Assembly: GCA_964640055.1 (NCBI GenBank)
Contig: CAZXFH010000012.1
Coordinates: 13,045-77,044 of the forward strand
Direction: 5' to 3'
Length of the DNA stretch: 64,000 nucleotides
Source of the DNA: CAZXFH01 sp964640055
GTDB taxonomy: Bacteria; Fidelibacterota; UBA2242; JAFGTP01
Shown: positions 18,014 through 26,006 of the stretch, in pieces
Position numbering within the stretch: the stretch's first letter is position 1
Layout: every line of letters begins with the position of its first letter
Position numbers and translations under genes: made by a program
The notes under the pieces: generated by a model
Seen by the model: the letters and a program-made list of their open reading frames with translations, nothing else
Told to the model about the DNA's origin: nothing
Database searches by the model: none

Positions 18014-19156
18014 ATGATAAATTTTTCATTTCTACAGAACATTTTTAAAAACCGGTTTATCAGGATATTCCTTCTCTTTGGTTCTATTACTTTGATTGGC
18101 GCCTCACTGGTTTTGATCTTTGAAGTGAAGCGAACGGGGACTGATTATCAAAACTTGTGGGACTCGGTTTGGTGGGCTGTTGTGACCATTTTCACAGTCG
18201 GATATGGTGATAAAACACCGCTTACCGTGGGAGGACGCCTGATCGCTATGTTGGTGATGGTGGCCGGCATTTACCTTGTTTCATTAATCACGGCTACAAT
18301 CTCCTCTATCTTTGTAGCCAGAAAAATCAGGGAGGATCGCGGATTGGAAACCATAGATTTTGATAATCATATTATTCTGTGTGGCTGGAATAGTCATGCG
18401 GAAGCCATTATTGAACATATTTTTTCTGTGGACCCGGAAAAACATCTTAAGATGATCCTGGTGAATGAATTATCGGAAGAACAGATTAACACTGTTTTGG
18501 ATAAATTCAGAAAATACAAGGTCAAATTTATCCGGGGCGATTATACGCGTCATGCCCCTCTGGAGCGCGCCAGTATCGGCGCAGCCAAGGTGGTGATTTT
18601 ACTACCCAATCTGGATAAATACGAGCCCACGACCGCCGATGAAAAAACCCTGTTGGCAACGCTTAATATTAAAACTAATTTCCCCAAACTGAAAGTCGTC
18701 GCCTTTATTATGAATCCGGAAAATGAAGTCCATGTTCGACGGGCTAAAGCCGATGAAATATTTATCAGTGATCAGTTCACCGATTTTATTATTGCCAGTA
18801 ATGTACTCAAACCCGGATTGGCCGATGTGATTACAGAACTCTTAAGCCCGCAAAGTGAGCATCTGTTGACCACCATTGAGATTCCAGCCAAGTTCGTCCA
18901 TAAACCTTTCCGGGAGTTATTTCAGGCCCTTAAAAAGCAGTATGGCTATCTGACCCTGGGATTGGTTTCGGAACTCGAATCCGTCGGCATATCCGATTTT
19001 CTGTCCGCGGATACTTCCCATTTGGATGCCTTTATCGAAAGAAAGCTGATGGAAGCCGGTAGAGGACTGGAAGAGGAAAACAAAGTGTTTGTCAATATAA
19101 ATCCTGCCGATGATTATATTATCCAGGAAAATGAACGGGCGGTCATCATCAAATGA
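18014..19156 (+). CDS. Two-helix potassium channel with RCK (TrkA-N/TrkA-C) domain
   Basis: About 380 residues. Two transmembrane helices (residues ~13-38 and ~73-98) flank a pore loop with the canonical selectivity filter TVGYGD (residues 61-66), so it conducts K+. A cytosolic RCK/TrkA-N Rossmann domain follows (HIILCGWNSHAEAIIEHI and the acidic LVNELSEEQ), then a TrkA-C-like domain to the end. The glycine loop is GWNSHAE instead of GxGxxG, as in other ligand-gated RCK channels, so the nucleotide or ion ligand is unclear. ATG 18014 is favoured over ATG 17999 by GGAG nine bases upstream and by the promoter position. The stop overlaps the next gene (ATGA), a cyclic-nucleotide-binding protein, which suggests that the two products form one gated unit. 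Confidence 0.9.
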   Translation: MINFSFLQNIFKNRFIRIFLLFGSITLIGASLVLIFEVKRTGTDYQNLWDSVWWAVVTIFTVGYGDKTPLTVGGRLIAMLVMVAGIYLVSLITATISSIFVARKIREDRGLETIDFDNHIILCGWNSHAEAIIEHIFSVDPEKHLKMILVNELSEEQINTVLDKFRKYKVKFIRGDYTRHAPLERASIGAAKVVILLPNLDKYEPTTADEKTLLATLNIKTNFPKLKVVAFIMNPENEVHVRRAKADEIFISDQFTDFIIASNVLKPGLADVITELLSPQSEHLLTTIEIPAKFVHKPFRELFQALKKQYGYLTLGLVSELESVGISDFLSADTSHLDAFIERKLMEAGRGLEEENKVFVNINPADDYIIQENERAVIIK

Positions 19157-19680
19157 AGCGTAAAAAAGATAAGTTCAAATATGAACCCGAAGATCTGAAA
19201 GAGTATGAGATCTTCAACGGCCTGGATGAGGACCAGATTCAATGGTTCTGCAAGGTGATCAAAGCCATCAATTTCAATAAAGGCGATACCATTATCCGGG
19301 AAGGCGAGAAGGGCAATTCCATTTTGCTGCTATTAAATGGCAAAGTGGAAATTTCCGTCGCCCTGACCCTGCGCACCCACCCTCAACGGGATACCCGGGA
19401 AAAAAATTTAATCTGCCTGTCACACGAGAATCATCCCTTTTTCGGAGAAATGTCCCTGTTTCTGCCTGATGACCGGCGGACTGCCACGGTCAAGGCCGCC
19501 ACCAATTGTGATATCGGACGTATTGCAAAAACGGATTTTTTTCATATTTGCAATGATTATCCGGAAGTGGGCAACCGGGTAATGCAAAATATCGCCAAGG
19601 TGCTATCCCACCGTTTGACCCAGGCCAACCAGAATGTGCTTAAATTGACCACGGCCTTCAGTCTGATCATTGAAAAATAA
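19153..19680 (+). CDS. Stand-alone cyclic-nucleotide-binding (CNBD) protein
   Basis: A 175-residue cytoplasmic protein consisting almost only of one cyclic-nucleotide-binding domain. Residues ~16-60 are the first helix and beta-roll (FNGLDEDQIQWF, GDTIIREGEKGNSILLLLNG); the phosphate-binding cassette is FFGEMSLFLPDDRRTATV (96-113), keeping the Glu and the Arg used to grip cAMP or cGMP. Unlike Crp/Fnr proteins there is no DNA-binding helix-turn-helix, and there is no catalytic partner domain. It begins inside the end of the K+ channel gene (ATGA overlap), so it is most likely a separately encoded gating or regulatory subunit of that channel. It is followed 13 bases later by valS. The ligand is unproven. 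Confidence 0.85.
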   Translation: MKRKKDKFKYEPEDLKEYEIFNGLDEDQIQWFCKVIKAINFNKGDTIIREGEKGNSILLLLNGKVEISVALTLRTHPQRDTREKNLICLSHENHPFFGEMSLFLPDDRRTATVKAATNCDIGRIAKTDFFHICNDYPEVGNRVMQNIAKVLSHRLTQANQNVLKLTTAFSLIIEK

Positions 19681-19693
19681 ACAAAGGAGTATT

Positions 19694-22360
19694 TTGGGTA
19701 CGCAATTAGATAAAGTCTATCGGCCTGAAAATGTCGAGAAAAAATGGTATCAATACTGGAAAACCCAGGATTATTTCAAACCCCGGGAAGCACAGAGCGT
19801 GAAATCCTATGTGATCACTATTCCACCTCCCAATGTGACCGGGATCCTGACCATGGGCCATGTTTTGAATAACACCATCCAGGACATTCTGATCCGCTAC
19901 GCTCGGATGCAGGGCTACAAAACTCTGTGGCTCCCGGGAACCGATCATGCCGGGATTGCGACTCAAAGTGTGGTCGAGAAACAGCTGCGCAAAGAGGGCA
20001 AAACCCGCCAGGATCTGGGCCGGGAGGCCTTTGTGGACCGGGTCTGGGAGTGGGCTTATAAGCACAAATCGATTATCTTTCAGCAGCTGGAAGAATTAGG
20101 CGCTTCTTTTGACCGTTCCCGCGAACGGTTTACCCTGGACGAAGGCTTGAGCAAGGCGGTTCGAAAAGTGTTTGTGCATTTCTACCGAAAAGGATTGATC
20201 TATCGCGGCCGTCGCATTATCAACTGGTGTCCGGCTTCGCAAACCGCACTCTCTGATGAAGAAGTGATCCACAAAGAGACCCAGGGACACCTGTGGCAGT
20301 TTCGTTATCCCTATGACAATCATGCCGGCCATGTGTTGATTGCCACCACCCGACCGGAAACCATGCTGGGCGATACGGCCGTGGCTGTTAATCCCAAAGA
20401 CAAACGTTACATCAGTTTAATCGGTAAACAGGTTATACTGCCGATCCGAAACCGTGTTATTCCCATAATTGACGATGATTTTGTAGATCCGGAATTCGGT
20501 ACCGGAGCAGTTAAAGTCACGCCGGCCCATGATCCCAATGACTTTGCCATGGGGGAACGGCATGGGTTGGAAAAGATCAATATTATGAATCCCGATGGCA
20601 CCTTGAACCGCAATGCGGGTGAAGAATTTGCCGGACTAGATCGCTTTGCAGCCCGTAAAAAAGTGGTTGAAAAAATGGAACGGCTGGGCTTGCTGGAGAA
20701 GGTGGAAGAATACACCCATAGTGTGGGATATAGCGAGCGGGCCGGAGTCATGATCGAACCCTATTTATCAGCGCAGTGGTTTGTCAAAATGAAACCTCTG
20801 GCTGAGCCTGCCGTTCAGGCGGTTAAAGATCATAAGATCCACTTTCATCCGACCCGCTGGTATAAAACCTATGACCACTGGATGAACAATATTCGTGATT
20901 GGTGTATCTCACGACAATTATGGTGGGGCCATCGCATCCCGGTATTTTACTGTGACGAGTGCGACTGGCAGGATGCTTTAATGGAAGATCCTGAGCGCTG
21001 CCCCCGGTGTAACGGAACGGTGCGGCAGGATCCGGATGTGCTGGACACCTGGTTCAGTTCCTGGCTGTGGCCCTTCTCCACCATGGGCTGGCCGACGGAA
21101 ACCAAAGATCTAAAGGAATTTTTTCCTACTGATGATCTGGTTACGGCGCCGGATATTATCTTTTTTTGGGTGGCCCGCATGATCATGGCCAGTTTGGAAT
21201 TCATGGGGGAGGTACCCTTTACCGATGTCTATTTCACCGGCCTGATCCGGGATATCAAGGGCCGTAAGATGAGTAAATCCCTGGGCAATTCACCCAACCC
21301 CTTACATTTAATTGAGAAGTACGGTGCTGATGCCCTGCGTTACGGAGTGATGCTGATCGCTCCGCAGGGACAGGATATTCTGTTTTCAGAAAAACGGCTG
21401 GAAGTGGGCCGTAATTTCATGAATAAGGTCTGGAATGCCTCGCGCTTTATCTTGATGAATATCAAGGACGACACCCTTTTCAGTGAGCCTTTTAAGCCGC
21501 AACCGGAAGATCTGAGTTTAGCCGATAAATGGATTCTCAGCCGTTCGAACGCCACCATTAAGGCTTTTGATAAATATTTCCGGCGCTACCGCTTTGATGA
21601 AGTCGCCCGCCTGATCTATGATTTCGTCTGGAATGATTTTTGTGACTGGTATATCGAGTTGATCAAAGAGCGGCTCTATAATCAGTCGCCGCAGGCCGGG
21701 CGGCAGGCGCTACAAATTGCGCTCTTTGTTTTAAAGCGCATTCTGAAACTGTTGCATCCCTATGCGCCCTTTATCAGCGAGGAAATTTACCAAAAGGTAA
21801 AAGCACCTGATGATCCGGATCTGATTATTTCGCTCTGGCCGCAATATACCCCGGAACAGCGGGATATGACCGTGGAAAAAGAGTTTGCCATGGTCCAGGA
21901 AGTGATCACCGCCTTACGCACGGCCCGGAGTGAGATCAATATACCGCCGGCCACGGAATTAACTCTGATCATTAAAGGGCATGCCGAACAGCCGGTAGCG
22001 CAGTTGATGCAGTCTAAGGAGATTGCCGGGTATGTGCGCAATCTGGCCCGCATCAAGGAAATAAAATTGCAGGCCGGGTCGGCCGAACGCCCCCATCCGG
22101 CCTCTTCAGTGGTAGTCGGAGGAGTAGAGTTTTACTTGCCTTTGGCCGGCGTGATCGATATTGCCGCGGAGAAGAACCGTTTAAAAAAGGAAATTCAGGG
22201 CCTGGAAGGCCGTTTAAAGGGCATCCGCACCAAATTGCAAAATCATAACTTTTTAAATAAAGCACCCCGGGAGGTGGTTGAGAAGGAACGCCAGAAAGAA
22301 AAGGACTATCAGGAAAAACTGAAAAAATTAACCCAAAATCTGGAGCTGATTTCCGGCTGA
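19694..22360 (+). CDS. valS: Valyl-tRNA synthetase
   Basis: A ~888-residue class I aminoacyl-tRNA synthetase that charges tRNA-Val. Signature motifs: PPPNVTGILTMGHVLN (HIGH equivalent GHVLN at ~55-59), the editing-domain segment TTRPETMLGDTAVAVNP, and KMSKSLGN near residue 525. A four-Cys patch (CDECDW...CPRC) before DVLDTWFSS probably binds zinc. The C-terminus is the ValRS-specific coiled-coil arm (EKNRLKKEIQGLEGRLKGI). The start is TTG at 19694, with AAAGGAG at 19683-19689; an upstream in-frame TTG at 19670 lies inside the CNBD gene and lacks a ribosome-binding site. Length is usual for ValRS. It may be co-transcribed with the channel pair, an odd partnership with no obvious functional link. 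Confidence 0.97.
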   Translation: MGTQLDKVYRPENVEKKWYQYWKTQDYFKPREAQSVKSYVITIPPPNVTGILTMGHVLNNTIQDILIRYARMQGYKTLWLPGTDHAGIATQSVVEKQLRKEGKTRQDLGREAFVDRVWEWAYKHKSIIFQQLEELGASFDRSRERFTLDEGLSKAVRKVFVHFYRKGLIYRGRRIINWCPASQTALSDEEVIHKETQGHLWQFRYPYDNHAGHVLIATTRPETMLGDTAVAVNPKDKRYISLIGKQVILPIRNRVIPIIDDDFVDPEFGTGAVKVTPAHDPNDFAMGERHGLEKINIMNPDGTLNRNAGEEFAGLDRFAARKKVVEKMERLGLLEKVEEYTHSVGYSERAGVMIEPYLSAQWFVKMKPLAEPAVQAVKDHKIHFHPTRWYKTYDHWMNNIRDWCISRQLWWGHRIPVFYCDECDWQDALMEDPERCPRCNGTVRQDPDVLDTWFSSWLWPFSTMGWPTETKDLKEFFPTDDLVTAPDIIFFWVARMIMASLEFMGEVPFTDVYFTGLIRDIKGRKMSKSLGNSPNPLHLIEKYGADALRYGVMLIAPQGQDILFSEKRLEVGRNFMNKVWNASRFILMNIKDDTLFSEPFKPQPEDLSLADKWILSRSNATIKAFDKYFRRYRFDEVARLIYDFVWNDFCDWYIELIKERLYNQSPQAGRQALQIALFVLKRILKLLHPYAPFISEEIYQKVKAPDDPDLIISLWPQYTPEQRDMTVEKEFAMVQEVITALRTARSEINIPPATELTLIIKGHAEQPVAQLMQSKEIAGYVRNLARIKEIKLQAGSAERPHPASSVVVGGVEFYLPLAGVIDIAAEKNRLKKEIQGLEGRLKGIRTKLQNHNFLNKAPREVVEKERQKEKDYQEKLKKLTQNLELISG

Positions 22361-22407
22361 CATTGAAATATTATTTATAAACCTTTTGACTTAAATAAGA
22401 GCGGTAT

Positions 22408-23781
22408 ATGCTAAAAGTACAGATTAAAGGACTCGGCAGCTTTGTGAGTCTGTGTTTGATTATTCATCTTTCTGCCCAACCAGTGAAAAACACCCAATTG
22501 ACTGTGTATAATAATGATTTGGGGCTGATCCGGCAAACCCGGGAGGTCATTTTAGAAAAAAAGTCTTCGGAAATTCGGATCGTGGGCATATCCGCTCAGG
22601 TTGATCCCACCTCAGTGCGCCTGACTTTTCCACAGCTGCAAGGGGAAGTGACCATTCTGGAGCAAAATTATCTCTATGACCTGGTCAGTTCCCGCCGGAT
22701 TTTTCAGAAATATATCGGCGAATCCATTATTTATCACCTGGAAGACGGTACCCAGCTCTCGGGGAAAATATTAAGTGTGGAAGGCCGCAATCTGATTCTG
22801 GCCCTGCCGGAAGGAGGTATCCGGATTGCCTCGGGGAAAAGCATCATGGATTATGAGTTTCCATCCTTGCCGGAGGGTTTGATTCTGACCCCCACATTGC
22901 AGTGGCAGGTGCAATCCCGTCATCATGGGCGTCATATCGCTGAACTCAGTTATCTGACCGGTGGACTTAGCTGGCATGCAGAATACATACTGATTCTGTC
23001 GGAAAATGAGACAGATCTCTCTCTGGCGGCCTGGGTTTCACTGAATAATGAGTCCGGGGCTACCTATGCCGACGCCACCATGAAATTGATTGCCGGAGAT
23101 ATCCACCGTGCCCGGGATGAGCGGGAGCGCCAACATGCGGTTATGGCTTTCAAGGCGGCCGTTGAAGCAGAACAACCCTTTGCGGAAAGGGAGCTGTTTG
23201 ATTACCACCTCTATGAATTGCAATGGCCGGTTACCCTGAAAAATAACGAGATCAAACAGGTGACTCTTTTTGAAGAAGTATATTCCCGGGGTGAAAAGAT
23301 ATATCTGTTCCAGGGCAACAGCACGCAAGAATATCAGGCTCTTTTACGGGTTGTTCTACGGATCCCCAACACACAGTCCAATCAAATGGGGTTTCCGATC
23401 CCCAGGGGAGTGGTCAGAATTTTCAAGCGGGATGTGGATCAGACTCTGCAGCTGATTGGCGAGGACAATATCGGGCATACGGCTAAACAGGATACCCTTG
23501 CACTGACTGTGGGAAATGCCTTTGATGTGCGTGGTGAAAAGCACATTACAGACCGGAAGCGGAACAAGAATTCGGAGACGATCAGTGTCAAAATAATACT
23601 CTACAACCGCAAGGATCAAGCGGTGCAAGCCGAAGTCCAAGAATTCCATCGCGGCGATTGGTATCTGCAGCGTGCCAGTCATGACTATCAACAGAAGAGT
23701 AATCGCCAGCTGGTTTTTCCGCTGACTTTAAAAGCCAATTCCAGTGATGTAATTACCTATACCTTTACCAGAGAGTGGTAA
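22408..23781 (+). CDS. Exported DUF4139-domain protein
   Basis: A 457-residue protein with a signal peptide (cleavage after IIHLSA; mature start QPVKN, again Gln). The N-terminal strand pattern TVYNNDLGLIRQTREVIL and VDPTSVRLTF, and the later segments ELSYLTGGLSWHAEYILIL and LAAWVSLNNESGATYADATM, are typical of DUF4139 proteins (the group that includes 'mucoidy inhibitor A' homologues). The C-terminus NSSDVITYTFTREW is the family's usual closing strand. The biochemical role of DUF4139 is not established. It lies 47 bases after valS and 10 bases before recG on the same strand, so it is probably part of one transcript. Likely periplasmic or surface-associated. Confidence 0.8.
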   Translation: MLKVQIKGLGSFVSLCLIIHLSAQPVKNTQLTVYNNDLGLIRQTREVILEKKSSEIRIVGISAQVDPTSVRLTFPQLQGEVTILEQNYLYDLVSSRRIFQKYIGESIIYHLEDGTQLSGKILSVEGRNLILALPEGGIRIASGKSIMDYEFPSLPEGLILTPTLQWQVQSRHHGRHIAELSYLTGGLSWHAEYILILSENETDLSLAAWVSLNNESGATYADATMKLIAGDIHRARDERERQHAVMAFKAAVEAEQPFAERELFDYHLYELQWPVTLKNNEIKQVTLFEEVYSRGEKIYLFQGNSTQEYQALLRVVLRIPNTQSNQMGFPIPRGVVRIFKRDVDQTLQLIGEDNIGHTAKQDTLALTVGNAFDVRGEKHITDRKRNKNSETISVKIILYNRKDQAVQAEVQEFHRGDWYLQRASHDYQQKSNRQLVFPLTLKANSSDVITYTFTREW

Positions 23782-23791
23782 TTTTATTAGT

Positions 23792-25909
23792 TTGCAAGGA
23801 TCCAGTACACCCAATCCGAAAACCAGACTGAATGCAGACACTGCAGTAACCTATGTGAAGGGTGTGGGCCCCAAACGGGCCGCAGCCCTGAAAGAAATTC
23901 AGATCGCAACATTTATGGACCTGTTGTACCATTTTCCCCGCCGCTATCTGGACCGCAGTACCATCACACCCATTGCCAAATTAAAAGTGAACACCTTCGC
24001 TACAATCCTAGGCAAAGTCTATTCCCAGAACTATGTGAAAACCCGGCGGCGCGGCTATTACCAGTTGCTGGTAGGGGATGAAACCGGGCATATCAGATGT
24101 ATATGGTTCAACGGGATCCAGTATATTCGCAAGGTTTTTGAGAATGGTGATATGGTGGCCCTGAGCGGCAAAGTAGAATTCTATCGCGGGTTGCAGCTGG
24201 TCCACCCCGATTATGACAAACTGGAAAAAGGGGAATGGGATACCACCCACACAGCGCGGATTATCCCCCTCTATCCCGCCACAGCCCAACTGAAAAAAGT
24301 CGGACTGGACAGTCGCGGATTTCGCCGCTTATTCCGCAAGGTTTTTGCCAATTATCAATTTACTTTTGATGAACTGATCCCGGCTGAGATCCTGGAGCGT
24401 TTATCCCTGATGCCTCTGAACCGGGCTATCCATCAGATCCATTTTCCCGCGTCCGGTAAGATCCTGCAAGCAGCCCGCCGACGTTTTAAATTTGAAGAGT
24501 TGTTCTATCTGCAACTTCTCTTAGGGGTCAAGCGCCGTAGTATCCAGGCCGTCAAAAAGGATTTCCGCTATCCTTCGCCGGGTAAACTGATCAAAAAGAT
24601 CTATGCGGCGTTACCATTTGAATTGACCAAAGCCCAGAAGCAGGTGGTGCACGAGATCTGGCAGGATATGCAGGGAGAAACGGTGATGAACCGGTTATTA
24701 CAGGGCGATGTAGGCTCCGGTAAAACCGTGGTGGCCCTGCTGAGTGCCAGTATCGCCATTGGCAACGGCTTGCAGGCGGTTCTGATGGCCCCCACGGAAA
24801 TATTGGCCGAACAGCATTATACCACCCTTAAGCAAATGGGAACACCGGCTGGGATCAAAGTCGCGCTCCTGATCGGCGGGCAAAAGAAAACTGAACGGGA
24901 AGATATTCTCAAACGGATCCGGGCCAATGAACACCAGCTGATCGTCGGCACCCATGCCCTGATCCAGAAATCAGTAGACATTGATCGCTTGGCCCTGGCG
25001 ATCATCGATGAACAGCACCGCTTTGGGGTTACGCAACGGGGACAGTTAATCGAGAAGGGGTTACATCCCGATGTGCTGGTGATGACCGCTACCCCCATTC
25101 CCCGTACCCTCAGCATGACTATTTATGGCGATATGGATGTTTCGGTCATTGATCAAATGCCGGCTCGTAAAGGTAAAATAATTACCAGAATTGTGCATGA
25201 AAATCAGCTGGCCAAAGTCTATGATTTTGTGAAGCAGCAAATTAAAAAAGGACACCAGGTCTATGTGGTTTACCCCTTGATAGAAGTGTCGGAAAAGCTG
25301 GACCTGCAGGCTGCCATTCAGGGCTATGAATATTTAAAGGCACGGGTTTTTAATGAATACCGTCTGGCACTCCTGCACGGCGGTATGGCAACGGCTGAAA
25401 AAGATCACATTATGCATGCTTTTCGGGACGGAACTATCGATATATTGGTCAGTACAACCGTTATCGAAGTAGGGGTGGATAATCCCAATGCCACCGTAAT
25501 GATCATTGAGAATGCCGAGCGTTTCGGACTAACCCAGATTCATCAATTGCGCGGCCGCATCGGCCGTGGTCAAGCCAACGGGGTATGCGTCTTAGTGGAA
25601 AGAAAACATAGTGAAACAGCCCACCAGCGTTTGCAAATATTAGCAGCGACCACGAACGGTTTTGAAATCTCTGAGCAAGACCTTAAATTACGTGGCCCTG
25701 GTGAGTTTTACAGCACCCGGCAGCACGGATTTCCGAAAATGAAAATCGCGGACCTGATCACTGACCAGAAACTGATGCAGACCGCCCGCCGTGCAGCCTT
25801 AGGCTTGCTGCAGAATGATCCGCACCTCAGGAAAAGCGATCATCAGCCCATGCGCACCCATCTGATTGATAATTACGCTGAATACATGGCCTTTGTTGAT
25901 GTGCTTTAA
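23792..25909 (+). CDS. recG: ATP-dependent DNA helicase RecG
   Basis: A 705-residue superfamily-2 helicase that remodels stalled forks and branched DNA. An N-terminal HhH-like motif (VKGVGPKRAAAL, ~22-33) and the wedge/OB domain (residues ~60-160) precede the helicase core: motif I GDVGSGKT, motif II DEQHRFG (DEXH box), motif III TATPIPRT, motif V STTVIEVGVDNPNA and motif VI QLRGRIGRG. Length is close to E. coli RecG (693). The first start in frame is TTG at 23792, without a good ribosome-binding site; the next Met lies after the HhH motif, so TTG is preferred. The gene follows the DUF4139 gene by 10 bases. Confidence 0.96.
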   Translation: MQGSSTPNPKTRLNADTAVTYVKGVGPKRAAALKEIQIATFMDLLYHFPRRYLDRSTITPIAKLKVNTFATILGKVYSQNYVKTRRRGYYQLLVGDETGHIRCIWFNGIQYIRKVFENGDMVALSGKVEFYRGLQLVHPDYDKLEKGEWDTTHTARIIPLYPATAQLKKVGLDSRGFRRLFRKVFANYQFTFDELIPAEILERLSLMPLNRAIHQIHFPASGKILQAARRRFKFEELFYLQLLLGVKRRSIQAVKKDFRYPSPGKLIKKIYAALPFELTKAQKQVVHEIWQDMQGETVMNRLLQGDVGSGKTVVALLSASIAIGNGLQAVLMAPTEILAEQHYTTLKQMGTPAGIKVALLIGGQKKTEREDILKRIRANEHQLIVGTHALIQKSVDIDRLALAIIDEQHRFGVTQRGQLIEKGLHPDVLVMTATPIPRTLSMTIYGDMDVSVIDQMPARKGKIITRIVHENQLAKVYDFVKQQIKKGHQVYVVYPLIEVSEKLDLQAAIQGYEYLKARVFNEYRLALLHGGMATAEKDHIMHAFRDGTIDILVSTTVIEVGVDNPNATVMIIENAERFGLTQIHQLRGRIGRGQANGVCVLVERKHSETAHQRLQILAATTNGFEISEQDLKLRGPGEFYSTRQHGFPKMKIADLITDQKLMQTARRAALGLLQNDPHLRKSDHQPMRTHLIDNYAEYMAFVDVL

Positions 25910-25948
25910 GATGAGTGACAAGATTTTTCAAAAATCGGACTAGATGTC

Positions 25949-25967
25949 AGGGATCACAGCGATCCCT
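25949..25967. other. Perfect 7-bp inverted repeat after recG
   Basis: AGGGATC (25949-25955) and GATCCCT (25961-25967) form a perfect 7-bp stem with a 5-base loop between recG and the DUF2723 gene. No T-run follows on either strand, so it is not a standard intrinsic terminator. It could be a transcript-stabilising hairpin or an operator. Confidence 0.35.
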
Positions 25968-26006
25968 CAGAGAATAGATAACCATAAGATTAATTAAAGG
26001 GATGTC

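Noticed and set aside
25949..25967. Intrinsic terminator after recG
   Set aside because: The 7-bp stem is perfect but no T-run follows on either strand; it is kept only as a hairpin.
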